Assembly (NCBI GenBank): GCA_026936325.1
Contig: JAPTHN010000008.1
Span: 52,183,706-52,247,705, forward strand
Source of the DNA: Platynereis dumerilii
Taxonomy: Eukaryota; Annelida; Polychaeta; Phyllodocida; Nereididae
Length of the DNA stretch: 64,000 nt
Direction: 5' to 3'
Below the pieces are notes generated by a model. It was given only the letters and a program-made list of their open reading frames with translations. It did not search any database and had not been told where the DNA came from. Each line of letters starts with the position of its first letter. Within the stretch, counting starts at the first letter, position 1. Positions 1 to 11,351 of this stretch are shown here, in pieces. The position numbers and the translations under genes are program-made.

Positions 1-40
1 TAAAACCAATCATAAATAATGAATAAAACAAAAACCTTGC

Positions 41-232
41 AAAAATGTACCAAATGTGAGGGATCTCAGCACAGACAACAACACAAGGGACTGTCTCATA
101 AAATATAGCATACAGGCAGAATGATGCTCATGAAGGCAGACGTAAACGTTAACTATGAATGACCACTGAAAATATTTTTGGATTTACCATCCCAGGTTCA
201 AACCAATGCAGGCAAATCAAATCCCTCACAGA
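41..232 (-). repeat. Diverged tRNA-derived SINE, family B
   Basis: This stretch aligns by eye, with many changes, to the better SINE copy at 31358-31679. Both share the blocks AAATGTGAGGGATCT, CACTGAAAATAT/TTT and CAATGCAGGCAAA in the same order and at similar spacing. The tRNA-like head lies at the high-coordinate end, so the element reads on the minus strand. No target-site duplication is visible. The short ORF that runs through it is not a gene. I infer an old, inactive copy. Confidence 0.5.
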
Positions 233-1881
233 CACACACCTCAGAATGATCAGCACTTCTACCAAGATACGTTTTAGCAAATATTTATCTAGTCATAAAA
301 TACAAACAAACCATGCATTTGTTTCAAAACTTTTTATTCATGACATTTATAATATTTATATATTGGCCTGCCAATACAGGTATATTTTATATACAGAATG
401 TAGCCAGGGACCAACAAAATGTAGGTAGCCGAGTAAATATGGCAGTCACAGAATTGTAGTAGGAGCCTTCTATACCTTGGTCATAGGCTAAAAAAATTTG
501 GTTGGTGCTTTCAAAAATTCTCTCTCTGTCCTGCAAAACATTGCTGAAGACCTGTCGAGGGTTGCTTGATTTAAATCATTTGATAGTTTGCATATAAATG
601 CTATAATGGATCAGTTGACACCTTCACACTTGAAGAATCACTGCTACGATGGAGATACCAGGGTGGTTTTTGGCTTACTTTGATCCAGTTTAAACAGCAA
701 TCCTCTTTCATGCGACAAATTCCTAATCTCATACCAAAAGTAGCACTCATTAAACAAGAAAACAACAATAACAAACAATAGTAATTATAAAATACTGATT
801 CTGTGGTCATCGTTAGTAATTTCAATCATTCCTTTGCTCCAAAGTATGATATTTTGTGGACATTGGCTTCCAAGTATTCAAAAATTTTGACTTCGGAATA
901 GGATTAAATCCCGTTAAGTCTCTTTTGGAAGTCATGTAAAACTTTTCCTATTTCATAGGTCATTCCTAGCAATAGCAGCTCCAAAAAGTTGACAAAATTC
1001 CACACTTGAATTGACGTTAAATTCACATTCTGAGGGGATTTGTTGCAGCTGGGAAAAGTAAAAAATATGAAAGATCTTCAACTTCGAATTTCAACTTGAT
1101 TACATGGCTTTTGGGGAGTGAAAGAATTATTTCCCATTACAGAAGACCTAATTAAGAACAGTTTATCATTTATTATGACTTCAACAATTTCTTCAAAAAA
1201 CATTATATTTGAAAAAATACGACAGCTAAATTTAAATCTGATTTAAATTTTTAAAAATCCGATTTAAACCCTGGTTTAAGTTGCTGACCTAAGATTCCGA
1301 CTGTTTGACCAAGCTTTTCGGTCTAAGAGTTTAACCAACATGTGCTACACGTCCTCCCCCCCCCCCACCATGCATGGCCCCCAAACCAAAATCTGCAGGG
1401 CGCCACCGAAGGAAAGGTCCAGTCTCGTTAAAATTTTTGCACCAAAATTCTTGACAATTTGTTTATTCTTATAGCTTGTAATAAACTTGAGGAGTTCTTC
1501 CCAGTGCTATTATATATATATAAAGGTGGCCATAAATCTACATACATGTATACAAATTAATATTTTAGGTGACAATGAGGCCTGACACACACAGGCAGGC
1601 CTTGTCGCTATAGTCTATAATAATAATACACCTAAGCAAACAAGAATCAGCGGATTCATAGCCTAGAAGAGGACACAGCTTTGTTACAATGTCGTCCTAT
1701 ACAAATATATACATGCATAACAGTATTGCCCCTCAATATGCTCAAGGTTATGAAGAATGAAATTCAAATCAGCATGCTTCCAAAGCAGTCACAAATCTTC
1801 AAGTACGCTGCACGTTTGGCAACCTGAAACCACCAATTTGCAAGCATTAATAACATGAATTAATTGATATGTGTATACATT
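233..1881. other. Unassigned, no gene seen
   Basis: No ORF here looks like an exon of a family I recognise. The stretch is AT-rich, with a C-run near 1356 and a short TA run near 1511. I see no tandem array or inverted-repeat pair. Confidence 0.5.
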
Positions 1882-2764
1882 CACCAGCAAAAGAAACGTA
1901 ACACTTGATTTTAGCTCATATTTCTGCAAATAAATTATTTTTTGCCAAGAAATATTTAAATGGAATTGATTCTATCTTCGACAAGCATAATTGTACCAAA
2001 ATTCATTCAACTTCTTTGGTCCATTTTATAACTTTTTTTCTGGAATATCAGTTCAGTCTATGCCAAGGCGGAAATATCTGAAACGTCTCACGATATCATA
2101 AATTCAGTTGTTGGATTTTTATGTTTTTTAAAGTGATTGGATAATTGGCCTTCAATGCAATGAAAGATTTTTTCGTATCAATAGTTTGCCTTGAATGTTT
2201 TTCTCAAGAGACATACGGGACACATCTTGTCAAAATAGTACAATTAAAAAGGTATAAAACTAAATAATTTTCTTCACTGTTTTCTAAAATCTGTGAAACG
2301 CAAATTTTCAAACTTCGGTGCAAAATCTAAAAATAAAGTTGCTGAAGTAATTTTTCAGCTTTTTATTGGTAGGCTTTAAAATGACATCTTGCTTTGGTTG
2401 TAAGGGTTAGGGAGGGTCTTTTTCTATGCAAAATCTCAAATTTGATAAAACGGACCAAAAAAAAATTTCCCAGCCATTCGCCACATAAGCATTGGCTAAT
2501 GTATCCTCCATGTGGCTAATGAAAATTGCAAATTTTCAATGGAAATTAGCCACATATCCATGCATTTCACTGAAAATTGGCCTTTGTGGCTAATTGAATT
2601 TTGGACCAAGGAAAAGCACTGGGAAATGGTCGCAGTTGGATGATTTTTTGGTGTTATTGTGCTTGTTGACGATAGAATCAATTCCATAAATTTGATTTTG
2701 GGCCAAAAAAAATTATTTGCAAAAATATGAGTTAAAATCAAGTGTTATGTTTCTTTTGCTGGTG
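1882..2764. mobile_element. Inverted-repeat DNA element, family R
   Basis: The two ends are inverted copies of each other for about 110 bp. The left arm (1882-1993) starts CACCAGCAAAAGAAACG and the right arm (2653-2764) ends with the complement of nearly the same sequence. The middle shares blocks with 18431-18855 and 41527-41822, for example AATAAAGTTGCTGAAGT and a GGTTGTAAG segment. There is no transposase ORF, so this is a non-autonomous element. No clear target-site duplication was found, so the superfamily is unknown. Confidence 0.7.
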
Positions 2765-2856
2765 AGTTTACAAAGAACAAACCCCATATGTGTGCAGTTA
2801 AATAAAATACTATGCACATTATATTGTTGAAAGTGTAAGCATTATAATAAATCATA

Positions 2857-3109
2857 TAGGGCTGCACGATAATAGGCTCAGATGAAATGTGCAAAATTGA
2901 GTGTCATATTGCGATGTTGATAAATCATGTGATAAATTCTACAAGGTCTACAAGATCTATTGAACAGAAAAATTTTTAATCTGCTTTAAAAATTAGAATA
3001 TCCCACTTTTTAAAAACATCGTCAAATAATCTACTGCAATTTCTGCGATAACTTTAATGAATTACCTGATTAACGATACATTTACGATGTTAATAATGGC
3101 GCAGCCCTA
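2857..3109. mobile_element. hAT-type MITE
   Basis: The element starts TAGGGCTGCACGATAAT and ends GGCGCAGCCCTA, a terminal inverted repeat of the kind common in hAT elements. The 8-bp flanks AAATCATA and AAATATTA agree at 6 of 8 bases, which fits a worn hAT target-site duplication. It is 253 bp long and non-coding. Confidence 0.65.
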
Positions 3110-3651
3110 AAATATTACCTTCTTTGAGACGATGTTGTGTTTTGATTACTGGCATATCAGACCTGAGATGAACAGGCTTGGACAGCGTTGTCAATCCACT
3201 TGTCGCACATTAAAATCCAGTGAAGCCTTGATCAAGGAGCCATCAGAGCAGTACTACTTATAAAAGAGCCATGGAGTCTGAAATTAACAAGAAATTTTAA
3301 GAAAAATTATGTCTATTTTGTTTTTTTAACTTTAGAAAAAAAAAACACCCAAAGTTATCCACATCCCCAATGAAGAAGCCTTTTGTCGTGTGTCTTTTAG
3401 TCAAAAAGTTCCATGAGCATTTTAAGGAAAAGTGTGTGATCCATTTTAGGTTTCCTGATCTTTGGCAGAAAAAGTGATTTTTTGCAAGTCTTGGTTATTA
3501 TGTCACCCTTTCTTATGGGGGACCTAGTCAGATAAGTCTCATCAATTTAAACTATCACCACTTAAATAAAGATTGAAATAAATTTCCTGAGTTTATATTG
3601 CACCTTGTCATTAAGGCACATAAATTTTTATAGGAAGTTGAGAATGGACAA
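3110..3651. other. Unassigned, no gene seen
   Basis: There is an A-rich run near 3340 and nothing else of note. No exon-like ORF or repeat structure is visible. Confidence 0.5.
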
Positions 3652-4573
3652 CAGGGTTGGCGGTCTCGAGCCCACAATTTGATAGCCTCGGTCTCGGATG
3701 CCCAATCCTCCGCCTTGTACTCTTGTCGCGGAGCACTTGGCCTCGGATATTTGTTCCGAGGTATATCCGAGGCCAGCCACAAAAAAAATACAATTTTGCT
3801 AAAACTGTCAAACAAGATTTTTCTCTCAGTTTCATCTAATTCATTATCAGTTCACGTAATCTAAGGGACCTATCATCCTATATATGTGTATAATATATAT
3901 TAGTATCCGACAGAATCCTTTTCTGTTTATCTGTTGCATGCCGAGTGCCAAGTTATTGCGCGGCACAACTTTTTGTGATATCTCAAGAAGTACTGGAATA
4001 TTTCTTATTTTCCTTCACTTATTGAGATGCGTTGAACATTTTTCCAAGTAAATTTTGGCAGAAAAAAGAAAAGCATTAACTGATAATGCAACATGCTGGA
4101 ATGCCTGATAAATAACTTCACATACCCTGAAGTCTAATAAATACCTTACCTCTACATACGAAATGGAACTACAGTTATGACAGAAGTTCCAATCTGCTAT
4201 TTCATAAATATACATAAATTCTGGGCAGGACTAATCCAAGCCCTTCTTTACAAAAGTAATGATTGCCCTTAAATGTCATTATTTCGGTCTTTTACTGGAG
4301 TCGTTGACTTAATATGGTTGACCTGTAAGAAGTCAATAATACTGTTATATTGTCATTGCAAGTGATTTAATGAGCTTTAATGACTAAATTTCGATAACAG
4401 TCCAAGCTAAAATAGTTGAGCAAAGAACAATAATTCTTCTTCAGTCGGTCTCAGTCTTGAAAGCTCATGCTTCGGTCAGGATCACGCATGGTCTTTGAGG
4501 GTCAATGTCGTAGTCTTGGGAGGCTCATGCCTCGGTCTCGGCCCCAGATGTCCTGGCCTCGACTACAACACTG
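3652..4573. mobile_element. Non-autonomous hAT element, CTCGG family, older copy
   Basis: The ends are CAGGGTTGGCGG at the left and CTACAACACTG at the right. Both ends carry runs of the motif GCCTCGGTCTCGG (near 3685-3770 and 4445-4560). The interior matches 40151-41468, for example the ACCTATCATCCTATATAT block and the GCCGAGTGCCAAGTTAT block. The flanks ATGGACAA and TTGGAAAA agree at 6 of 8 positions, as expected for an old hAT insertion. No transposase is encoded. The short ORFs here overlap the CTCGG repeats and are not genes. Confidence 0.7.
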
Positions 4574-4849
4574 TTGGAAAAACATGGTTGCGGCATGTTT
4601 GACCAGTGTACATTGAGTGGCTGACTGACTCATTGGCGAATGCCAGCAGTGTATTTTTTGACATTAATATAACACCAAGTTTATCTCGGCATAATAATAT
4701 GACCGTAGAATCTGTTCAGTTGGCTAATCTTGAAGCCCTTTCAGCAAAAACAGACTTCATACATAAAATCATTCTGCAACTAGACGGGAGCATATTTCCA
4801 TATGCAAGACTAGCAGGGGGTCGATCAGCAGTTTGTTCACCTCATCACT
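4574..4849. other. Left flank of the 13-bp array, with subterminal inverted repeat
   Basis: This holds an 81-codon plus-strand ORF (4606-4851) that runs into the array and matches no family I know, so I do not call it a gene. At 4808-4818 lies GACTAGCAGGG, the exact complement of CCCTGCTAGTC at 9519-9529 beyond the far side of the array. The pair may mark the two ends of one element. Confidence 0.45.
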
Positions 4850-7800
4850 GACTGACATTACAGGCTGACATCATCAGCTGACATCATCGGCTGACATCAC
4901 CGGCTGACATCATTGCTGACTTCATCAGCTGACATCATCATATAACCGGCTGACATCAGTGGCTGACATCAGTTGCTGACATCACTGGCTGACATCACTG
5001 GCTGACATCACCGGCTGACATCAGTGGCTGACATCACCGGCTGACATCAATGGCTGACATCACCAGCTGACATCAGTGGCTGACATCACCGGCTGACACA
5101 AGTGGCTGACATCAATGCTGACCACCGGCTGTTATCAGTGGCTTACATCACCGCTTACATCACCGGCTGACATCAGTGGCTGACATCAGTGGCTGACATC
5201 AGTGGCTGACATCAGTGGCTAACATCAGTGGCTGACATCACCGGCTGACATCAGTGGCTGACATCACTGGCTGACATCACCGGCTGACATCACCGGCTGA
5301 CATCAGTGGCTGACATCACCGGCTGACATCACCGGCTGACATCAGTGGCTGACATCACCGGCTGACATCAGTGGCTGACATCACCGGCTGACATCAGTGG
5401 CTGACATCACCGGCTGACATCAGTGGCTGACATCAGTGGCTGACATCAGTGGCTGACATCAGTGGCTGACATCAGTGGCTGACATCACTGGCTGACATCA
5501 CTGGCTGACATCAGTGGCTGACATCAGTGGCTGACATCAGTGGCTGACATCACCGGCTGACATCAGTGGCTGACATCACCGCTGACATCAGTGGCTGACA
5601 TCAGTGGCTGACATCACCGGCTGACATCACCAGCTGACATCAGTGGCTGACATCAGTGGCTGACATCACCGGCTGACATCAGTGGCTGACATCAGTGGCT
5701 GACATCACTGGCTGACATCAGTGGCTGACATCACTGGCTGACATCAGTGGCTGACATCACCGGCTGACATCAGTGGCTGACATCACTGGCTGACATCAGT
5801 GGCTGACATCAGTGGCTGACATCACCGGCTGACATCAGTGGCTGACATCAGTGGCTGACATCAGTGGCTGACATCAGTGGCTGACATCACCGGCTGACAT
5901 CACCGGCTGACATCAGTGGCTGACATCACCGGCTGACATCAGTGGCTGACATCACCAGCTGACATCAGTGGCTGACATTAGTGGCTGACATCAGTGGCTG
6001 ACATCACCGGCTGACGTCAGTGGCTGACATCACCAGCTGACGTCAGTGGCTGACATCACCGGCTGACGTCAGTGGCTGACATCACCGGCTGACATCAGTG
6101 GCTGACATCACCGGCTGACATCAGTGGCTGACATCACCGGCTGACACAAGTGGCTGACATCAATGCTGACCACCGGCTGTTATCAGTGGCTGACATCACC
6201 GGCTGACATCACCGGCTGACATCAGTGGCTGACATCAGTGGCTGACATCAGTGGCTGACATCAGTGGCTAACATCAGTGGCTGACATCACCGGCTGACAT
6301 CAGTGGCTGACATCACTGGCTGACATCACCGGCTGACATCACCGGCTGACATCAGTGGCTGACATCACCGGCTGACATCACCGGCTGACATCAGTGGCTG
6401 ACATCACCGGCTGACATCAGTGGCTGACATCACCGGCTGACATCAGTGGCTGACATCACCGGCTGACATCAGTGGCTGACATCAGTGGCTGACATCAGTG
6501 GCTGACATCAGTGGCTGACATCAGTGGCTGACATCACTGGCTGACATCACTGGCTGACATCAGTGGCTGACATCAGTGGCTGACATCAGTGGCTGACATC
6601 ACCGGCTGACATCAGTGGCTGACATCACCCGCTGACATCAGTGGCTGACATCAGTGGCTGACATCACCGGCTGACATCACCAGCTGACATCAGTGGCTGA
6701 CATCAGTGGCTGACATCACCGGCTGACATCAGTGGCTGACATCAGTGGCTGACATCACTGGCTGACATCAGTGGCTGACATCACTGGCTGACATCAGTGG
6801 CTGACATCACCGGCTGACATCAGTGGCTGACATCACTGGCTGACATCAGTGGCTGACATCAGTGGCTGACATCACCGGCTGACATCAGTGGCTGACATCA
6901 GTGGCTGACATCAGTGGCTGACATCAGTGGCTGACATCACCGGCTGACATCACCGGCTGACATCAGTGGCTGACATCACCGGCTGACATCAGTGGCTGAC
7001 ATCACCAGCTGACATCAGTGGCTGACATTAGTGGCTGACATCAGTGGCTGACATCACCGGCTGACATCAGTGGCTGACATCACCAGCTGACGTCAGTGGC
7101 TGACATCACCGGCTGACATCAGTGGCTTACATCACCGGCTGACATCAGTGGCTGACATCACTGGCTGACATCAGTGGCTGACATCACCGGCTGACATCAG
7201 TGGCTGACATCACCAGCTGACATCAATGACTGACATCACCGGCTGGCATCAGTGGCTGACATCACCGGCTGACACAAGTGGCTGACATCAATGGCTGACC
7301 ACCGGCTGACATCAGTGGCTGATATCACCGGCCAACATCACCAGCTGACATCAGTGGCTGACATCACCAGCTGACATCAGTGGCTGACATCACCGGCTGA
7401 CATCAGTGGCTGACATCAGTGGCTGACATCAGTGGCTGACATCAGTGGCTGACATCAGTGGCTGACATCAGTGGCTGACATCAGTGGCTGACATCACTGG
7501 CTGACATCAGTGGCTGACATCACTGGCTGACATCAGTGGCTGACATCACCGGCTGACATCAGTGGCTGACATCACCGGCTGACATCAGTGGCTGACATCA
7601 GTGGCTGACATCACCGGCTGACATCAGTGGCTGACATCAGTGGCTGACATCAGTGGCTGACATCAGTGGCTGACATCACCGGCTGACATCACCGGCTGAC
7701 ATCAGTGGCTGACATCACCGGCTGACATCAGTGGCTGACATCAGTGGCTGACATCAGTGGCTGACATCACCGGTTGACATCACCGGCTGACATCAGTGGC

Positions 7801-9352
7801 TGACATCACCGGCTGACATCACCGGCTGACATCAGTGGCTGACATCAGTGGCTGACATCAGTGGCTGACATCACCGGCTGACGTCAGTGGCTGACATCAC
7901 CGGCTGACGTCAGTGGCTGACATCACCGGCTGACGTCAGTGGCTGACATCACCGGCTGACGTCAGTGGCTGACATCACCGGCTGACATCAGTGGCTGACA
8001 TCACCGGCTGACATCAGTGGCTGACATCAGTGGCTGACATCAGTGGCTGACATCACCGGCTGACATCAATGACTGACATCACCGGCTGGCATCAGTGGCT
8101 GACATCACCGGCTGACACAAGTGGCTGACATCAATGCTGACCACCGGCTGTTATCAGTGGCTTACATCACCGGCTTACATCACCGGCTGACATCAGTGGC
8201 TGACATCAGTGGCTGACATCAGTGGCTGACATCAGTGGCTAACATCAGTGGCTGACATCACCGGCTGACATCAGTGGCTGACATCACCGGCTGACATCAC
8301 AGGCTGACATCACCGGCTGACATCAGTGGCTGACATCACCGGCTGACATCACCAGCTGACATCAGTGGCTGACATCACCGGCTGACATCAGTGGCTGACA
8401 TCACCGGCTGACATCAGTGGCTGACATCAGTGGCTGACATCACCGGCTGACATCAGTGGCTGACATCAGTGGCTGACATCAGTGGCTGACATCAGTGGCT
8501 GACATCAGTGGCTGACATCACTGGCTGACATCAGTGGCTGACATCAGTGGCTGACATCAGTGGCTGACATCACCGGCTGACATCAGTGGCTGACATCACC
8601 GCTGACATCAGTGGCTGACATCACCGGCTGACATCAGTGGCTGACATCACCGGCTGACATCAGTGGCTGACATCAGTGGCTGACATCACCGGCTGACATC
8701 AGTGGCTGACATCAGTGGCTGACATCAGTGGCTGACATCAGTGGCTGACATCAGTGGCTGACATCACTGGCTGACATCAGTGGCTGACATCACCGGCTGA
8801 CATCAGTGGCTGACATCACTGGCTGACATCAGTGGCTGACATCACCGGCTGACATCACCGGCTGACATCAGTGGCTGACATCAGTGGCTGACATCAGTGG
8901 CTGACATCACCGGCTGACATCAGTGGCTGACATCACCGGCTGACATCAGTGGCTGACATCAGTGGCTGACATCAGTGGCTGACATCACCGGTTGACATCA
9001 CCGGCTGACATCAGTGGCTGACATCACCGGCTGACATCACCGGCTGACATCAGTGGCTGACATCACCGGCTGACATCAGTGGCTGACATCACCGGCTGAC
9101 ATCAGTGGCTGACATCAGTGGCTGACATCAGTGGCTGACATCAGTGGCTGACATCAGTGGCTGACATCAGTGGCTGACATCACCGGCTGACATCACTGGC
9201 TGACATCACTGGCTGACATCAGTGGCTGACATCACCGGCTGACATCAGTGGCTGACATCAGTGGCTGACATCACCGGCTGACATCAGTGGCTGACATCAC
9301 TGGTTGATATCCCGGCTGACATCACTGACTAACATTGATTGACATCATTGAC
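4850..9352. repeat. Long minisatellite, 13-bp unit
   Basis: The unit is GGCTGACATCAGT or GGCTGACATCACC, with minor forms ending CT or AG. It repeats with almost no spacing change over about 4.5 kb, or roughly 345 units. The edges are degenerate. A 13-bp period puts a TGA in every frame on the plus strand, and stops also recur on the minus strand, so the array cannot code. Landmark variant units recur about 1.05 kb apart (see findings), which shows larger-scale duplication inside the array. Eight units carry the perfect octamer TGACGTCA. Confidence 0.95.
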
Positions 9353-9512
9353 CATATCATAACTATCAGTAGGGGAGCTCCAAAACACAGGAGAGAACTC
9401 CCAATAAGAAGAAGAAGAAAGTGTAGCCACCTTGTGTAAATAGACAGTACTACTACTGTGGTTGCCATGGAGATGGTAGACTCGGAACTGGACGACACCT
9501 AGTATCCCTAAA

Positions 9513-9529
9513 GACTAGCCCTGCTAGTC
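9513..9529. other. Perfect short hairpin right of the 13-bp array
   Basis: GACTAGC, loop CCT, GCTAGTC: a 7-bp stem with a 3-base loop. Its right half, with loop bases, is the inverted copy of 4808-4818. A subterminal inverted repeat combined with a 3' hairpin around a minisatellite core is the layout described for Helentron-associated elements. That link is inference. Confidence 0.5.
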
Positions 9530-9945
9530 TAATTACACACAAGTGTGTTTGCTTACTTTCTTCTACTTTGTTGTACCCCACACAATGGTCAACGTGCCCC
9601 GACTCTGGGGCAGGTTGAACCGGGACCACTAAAAAACATATTCAGTCTCACTTTCTCCACAACTGCACAATCTAAATAACTTAGTTTGGCAAAAGGGTAT
9701 CGTAAATGTTTAGAAGTCAGTCTGTAAATACTAAATACATTTTTCATATATAAAAAAATGATATTCAGAAGCGATCAATTTGCACCGGTGTCCCTTACTA
9801 TAGTATTTCCTTTTTGAAGGATAAAATTGTCACAAAATTTGAAACAATAACACGTAACTTTGGCATGACTGATCTACTGTGTTGTGTCAATAAAAAATTA
9901 TTCCATATATATCTCAATTTGTATTAATTCAATTTTAATAACATA
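9530..9945. other. Unassigned, no gene seen
   Basis: AT-rich spacer between the minisatellite flank and the fold-back element. No exon, array or inverted repeat was seen. Confidence 0.5.
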
Positions 9946-11351
9946 CAGTAGCGGACAAAAGTTTAGGCCACGTCAATTTTTTGGCAATTTTAGAGAAAAT
10001 GGGTGGTCAGCTGAAAAATTTCTGCATGGATTTTCTTGCCTATGTGTCAGGGAAGTTCTACAAGAGAGAAAACTTGATCTATTTTGATCACTTCCTTGAA
10101 TATATGTGATAAACACAAATTTCAGGTGGTCTAAACTTACGTCTGATGCTTGCTTACATCCACAAAGGCCCTTAATTGCATTGTGCATTAGCGGAAAGGT
10201 GGCTAAATTATTCAATGTTACTTTAGACAAGTTATTCAAACATGTTTCACGTAATTTAAAGGCAATTAGTCATGAAACAGGAAAAAACACATTTTAAAAT
10301 AATTTTTAAAAATTTCAACTTAGTAGGTAATAATGGTGATTCAATGAGTCAAAATTGCTAATAAATAAAAGGTTAACTAAAAACAACTAACAAAATATGT
10401 GTCTGACACATTTTCATCCTTCTAATGGAGTATTTAAATACACTTGACACCGAGTCATACTGCAAAAATGGCGTTTTTGCCTGGTTTTGTCTAAGAGACT
10501 GCTATTTGAAGCATCATAAAATAGTGAAAGGAGAGTTTTTATTCACCTGAGTATGTGTCCTGATAAAATCAACAAACTTTTGTTCTTTTCCCACAGTACA
10601 GAAAAAATTACAGACCCACTCTGGAAAGTGTACTGAAACGTAATGTTAATGAATGGACCAGTTTTTTCGCCTTCCATAAAAGTGGCTGTAGTTTCATCAT
10701 AAGTAAAGCGAACAAACAAAAGTTGTTTGATTTTACCAGGACATATACTCAGGTGCATGAAAATTCTCCTTTCACTGTTTTATGATGCTTCATATAGGAG
10801 TCTCTTAGACAAAACCAGGCAAAAACAACATTTTTGCAGTATGACTGCGTGTCAAGTGTATTCATACTCCATTAGAAGGATGAAAATGTGTCAGACACAT
10901 ATTTTGTTAGTTGTTTTTACTTGACCTTTTATTTATTAACAATTTTGGCTCATTGAATCGCCATTATTACCTCCTAAGTTAAAATTCTAAAAATTTATTA
11001 AAAAATGTGTTTTTTCCTGTTTCATGACTAATTGCCTTTAAATCACATGAAACATGTTTGAATGACTTGTCTAAAATAACATTGAATAATTTAGCCACCT
11101 TTCCGCTAATGCACAATGCCATTAAGGAACTTTGTGGATGTAAGGAAGCATCAGACATAAGTTTAGACCACCTGAAATTTTTGTTTATCACACATATTCA
11201 AGGAAGTGATAAAAATAGATCAAGTTTTCTGTCTTGTAGAACTTCCCTGACAAACAGGCAAAAAAATCCATGCAGACATTTTTCAGCTGACCACCTAGTT
11301 TCCCTAATATTGCCAAAAAATCGATGTGGCCTAAACTTTTGTCCACTACTG
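9946..11351. mobile_element. Fold-back Tc1/mariner-like element
   Basis: The left end CAGTAGCGGACAAAAGTTTA and the right end (complement of CAGTAGTGGACAAAAGTTTA) are flanked by TA on both sides (9944-9945 and 11352-11353), the Tc1/mariner target. The arms are very long: about 9946-10571 and 10727-11351 are near-complete inverted copies, separated by a unique centre of about 155 bp. The similar ORFs at 9973-10239 (minus) and 11058-11393 (plus) are simply the two arms read out and need not be real. The element is 1406 bp with no transposase motif that I can see. It would fold into one very long hairpin. Confidence 0.85.

Noticed and set aside
4606-4851. Short gene left of the 13-bp array
   Set aside because: 81 codons with no family resemblance, ending inside the array. 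Possible but unsupported.
4850-9352. CRISPR array
   Set aside because: Units are contiguous with no unique spacers, and the context is an animal genome.
9973-10239. Gene family member shared with 11058-11393
   Set aside because: The two ORFs are the two arms of one fold-back element read on opposite strands.
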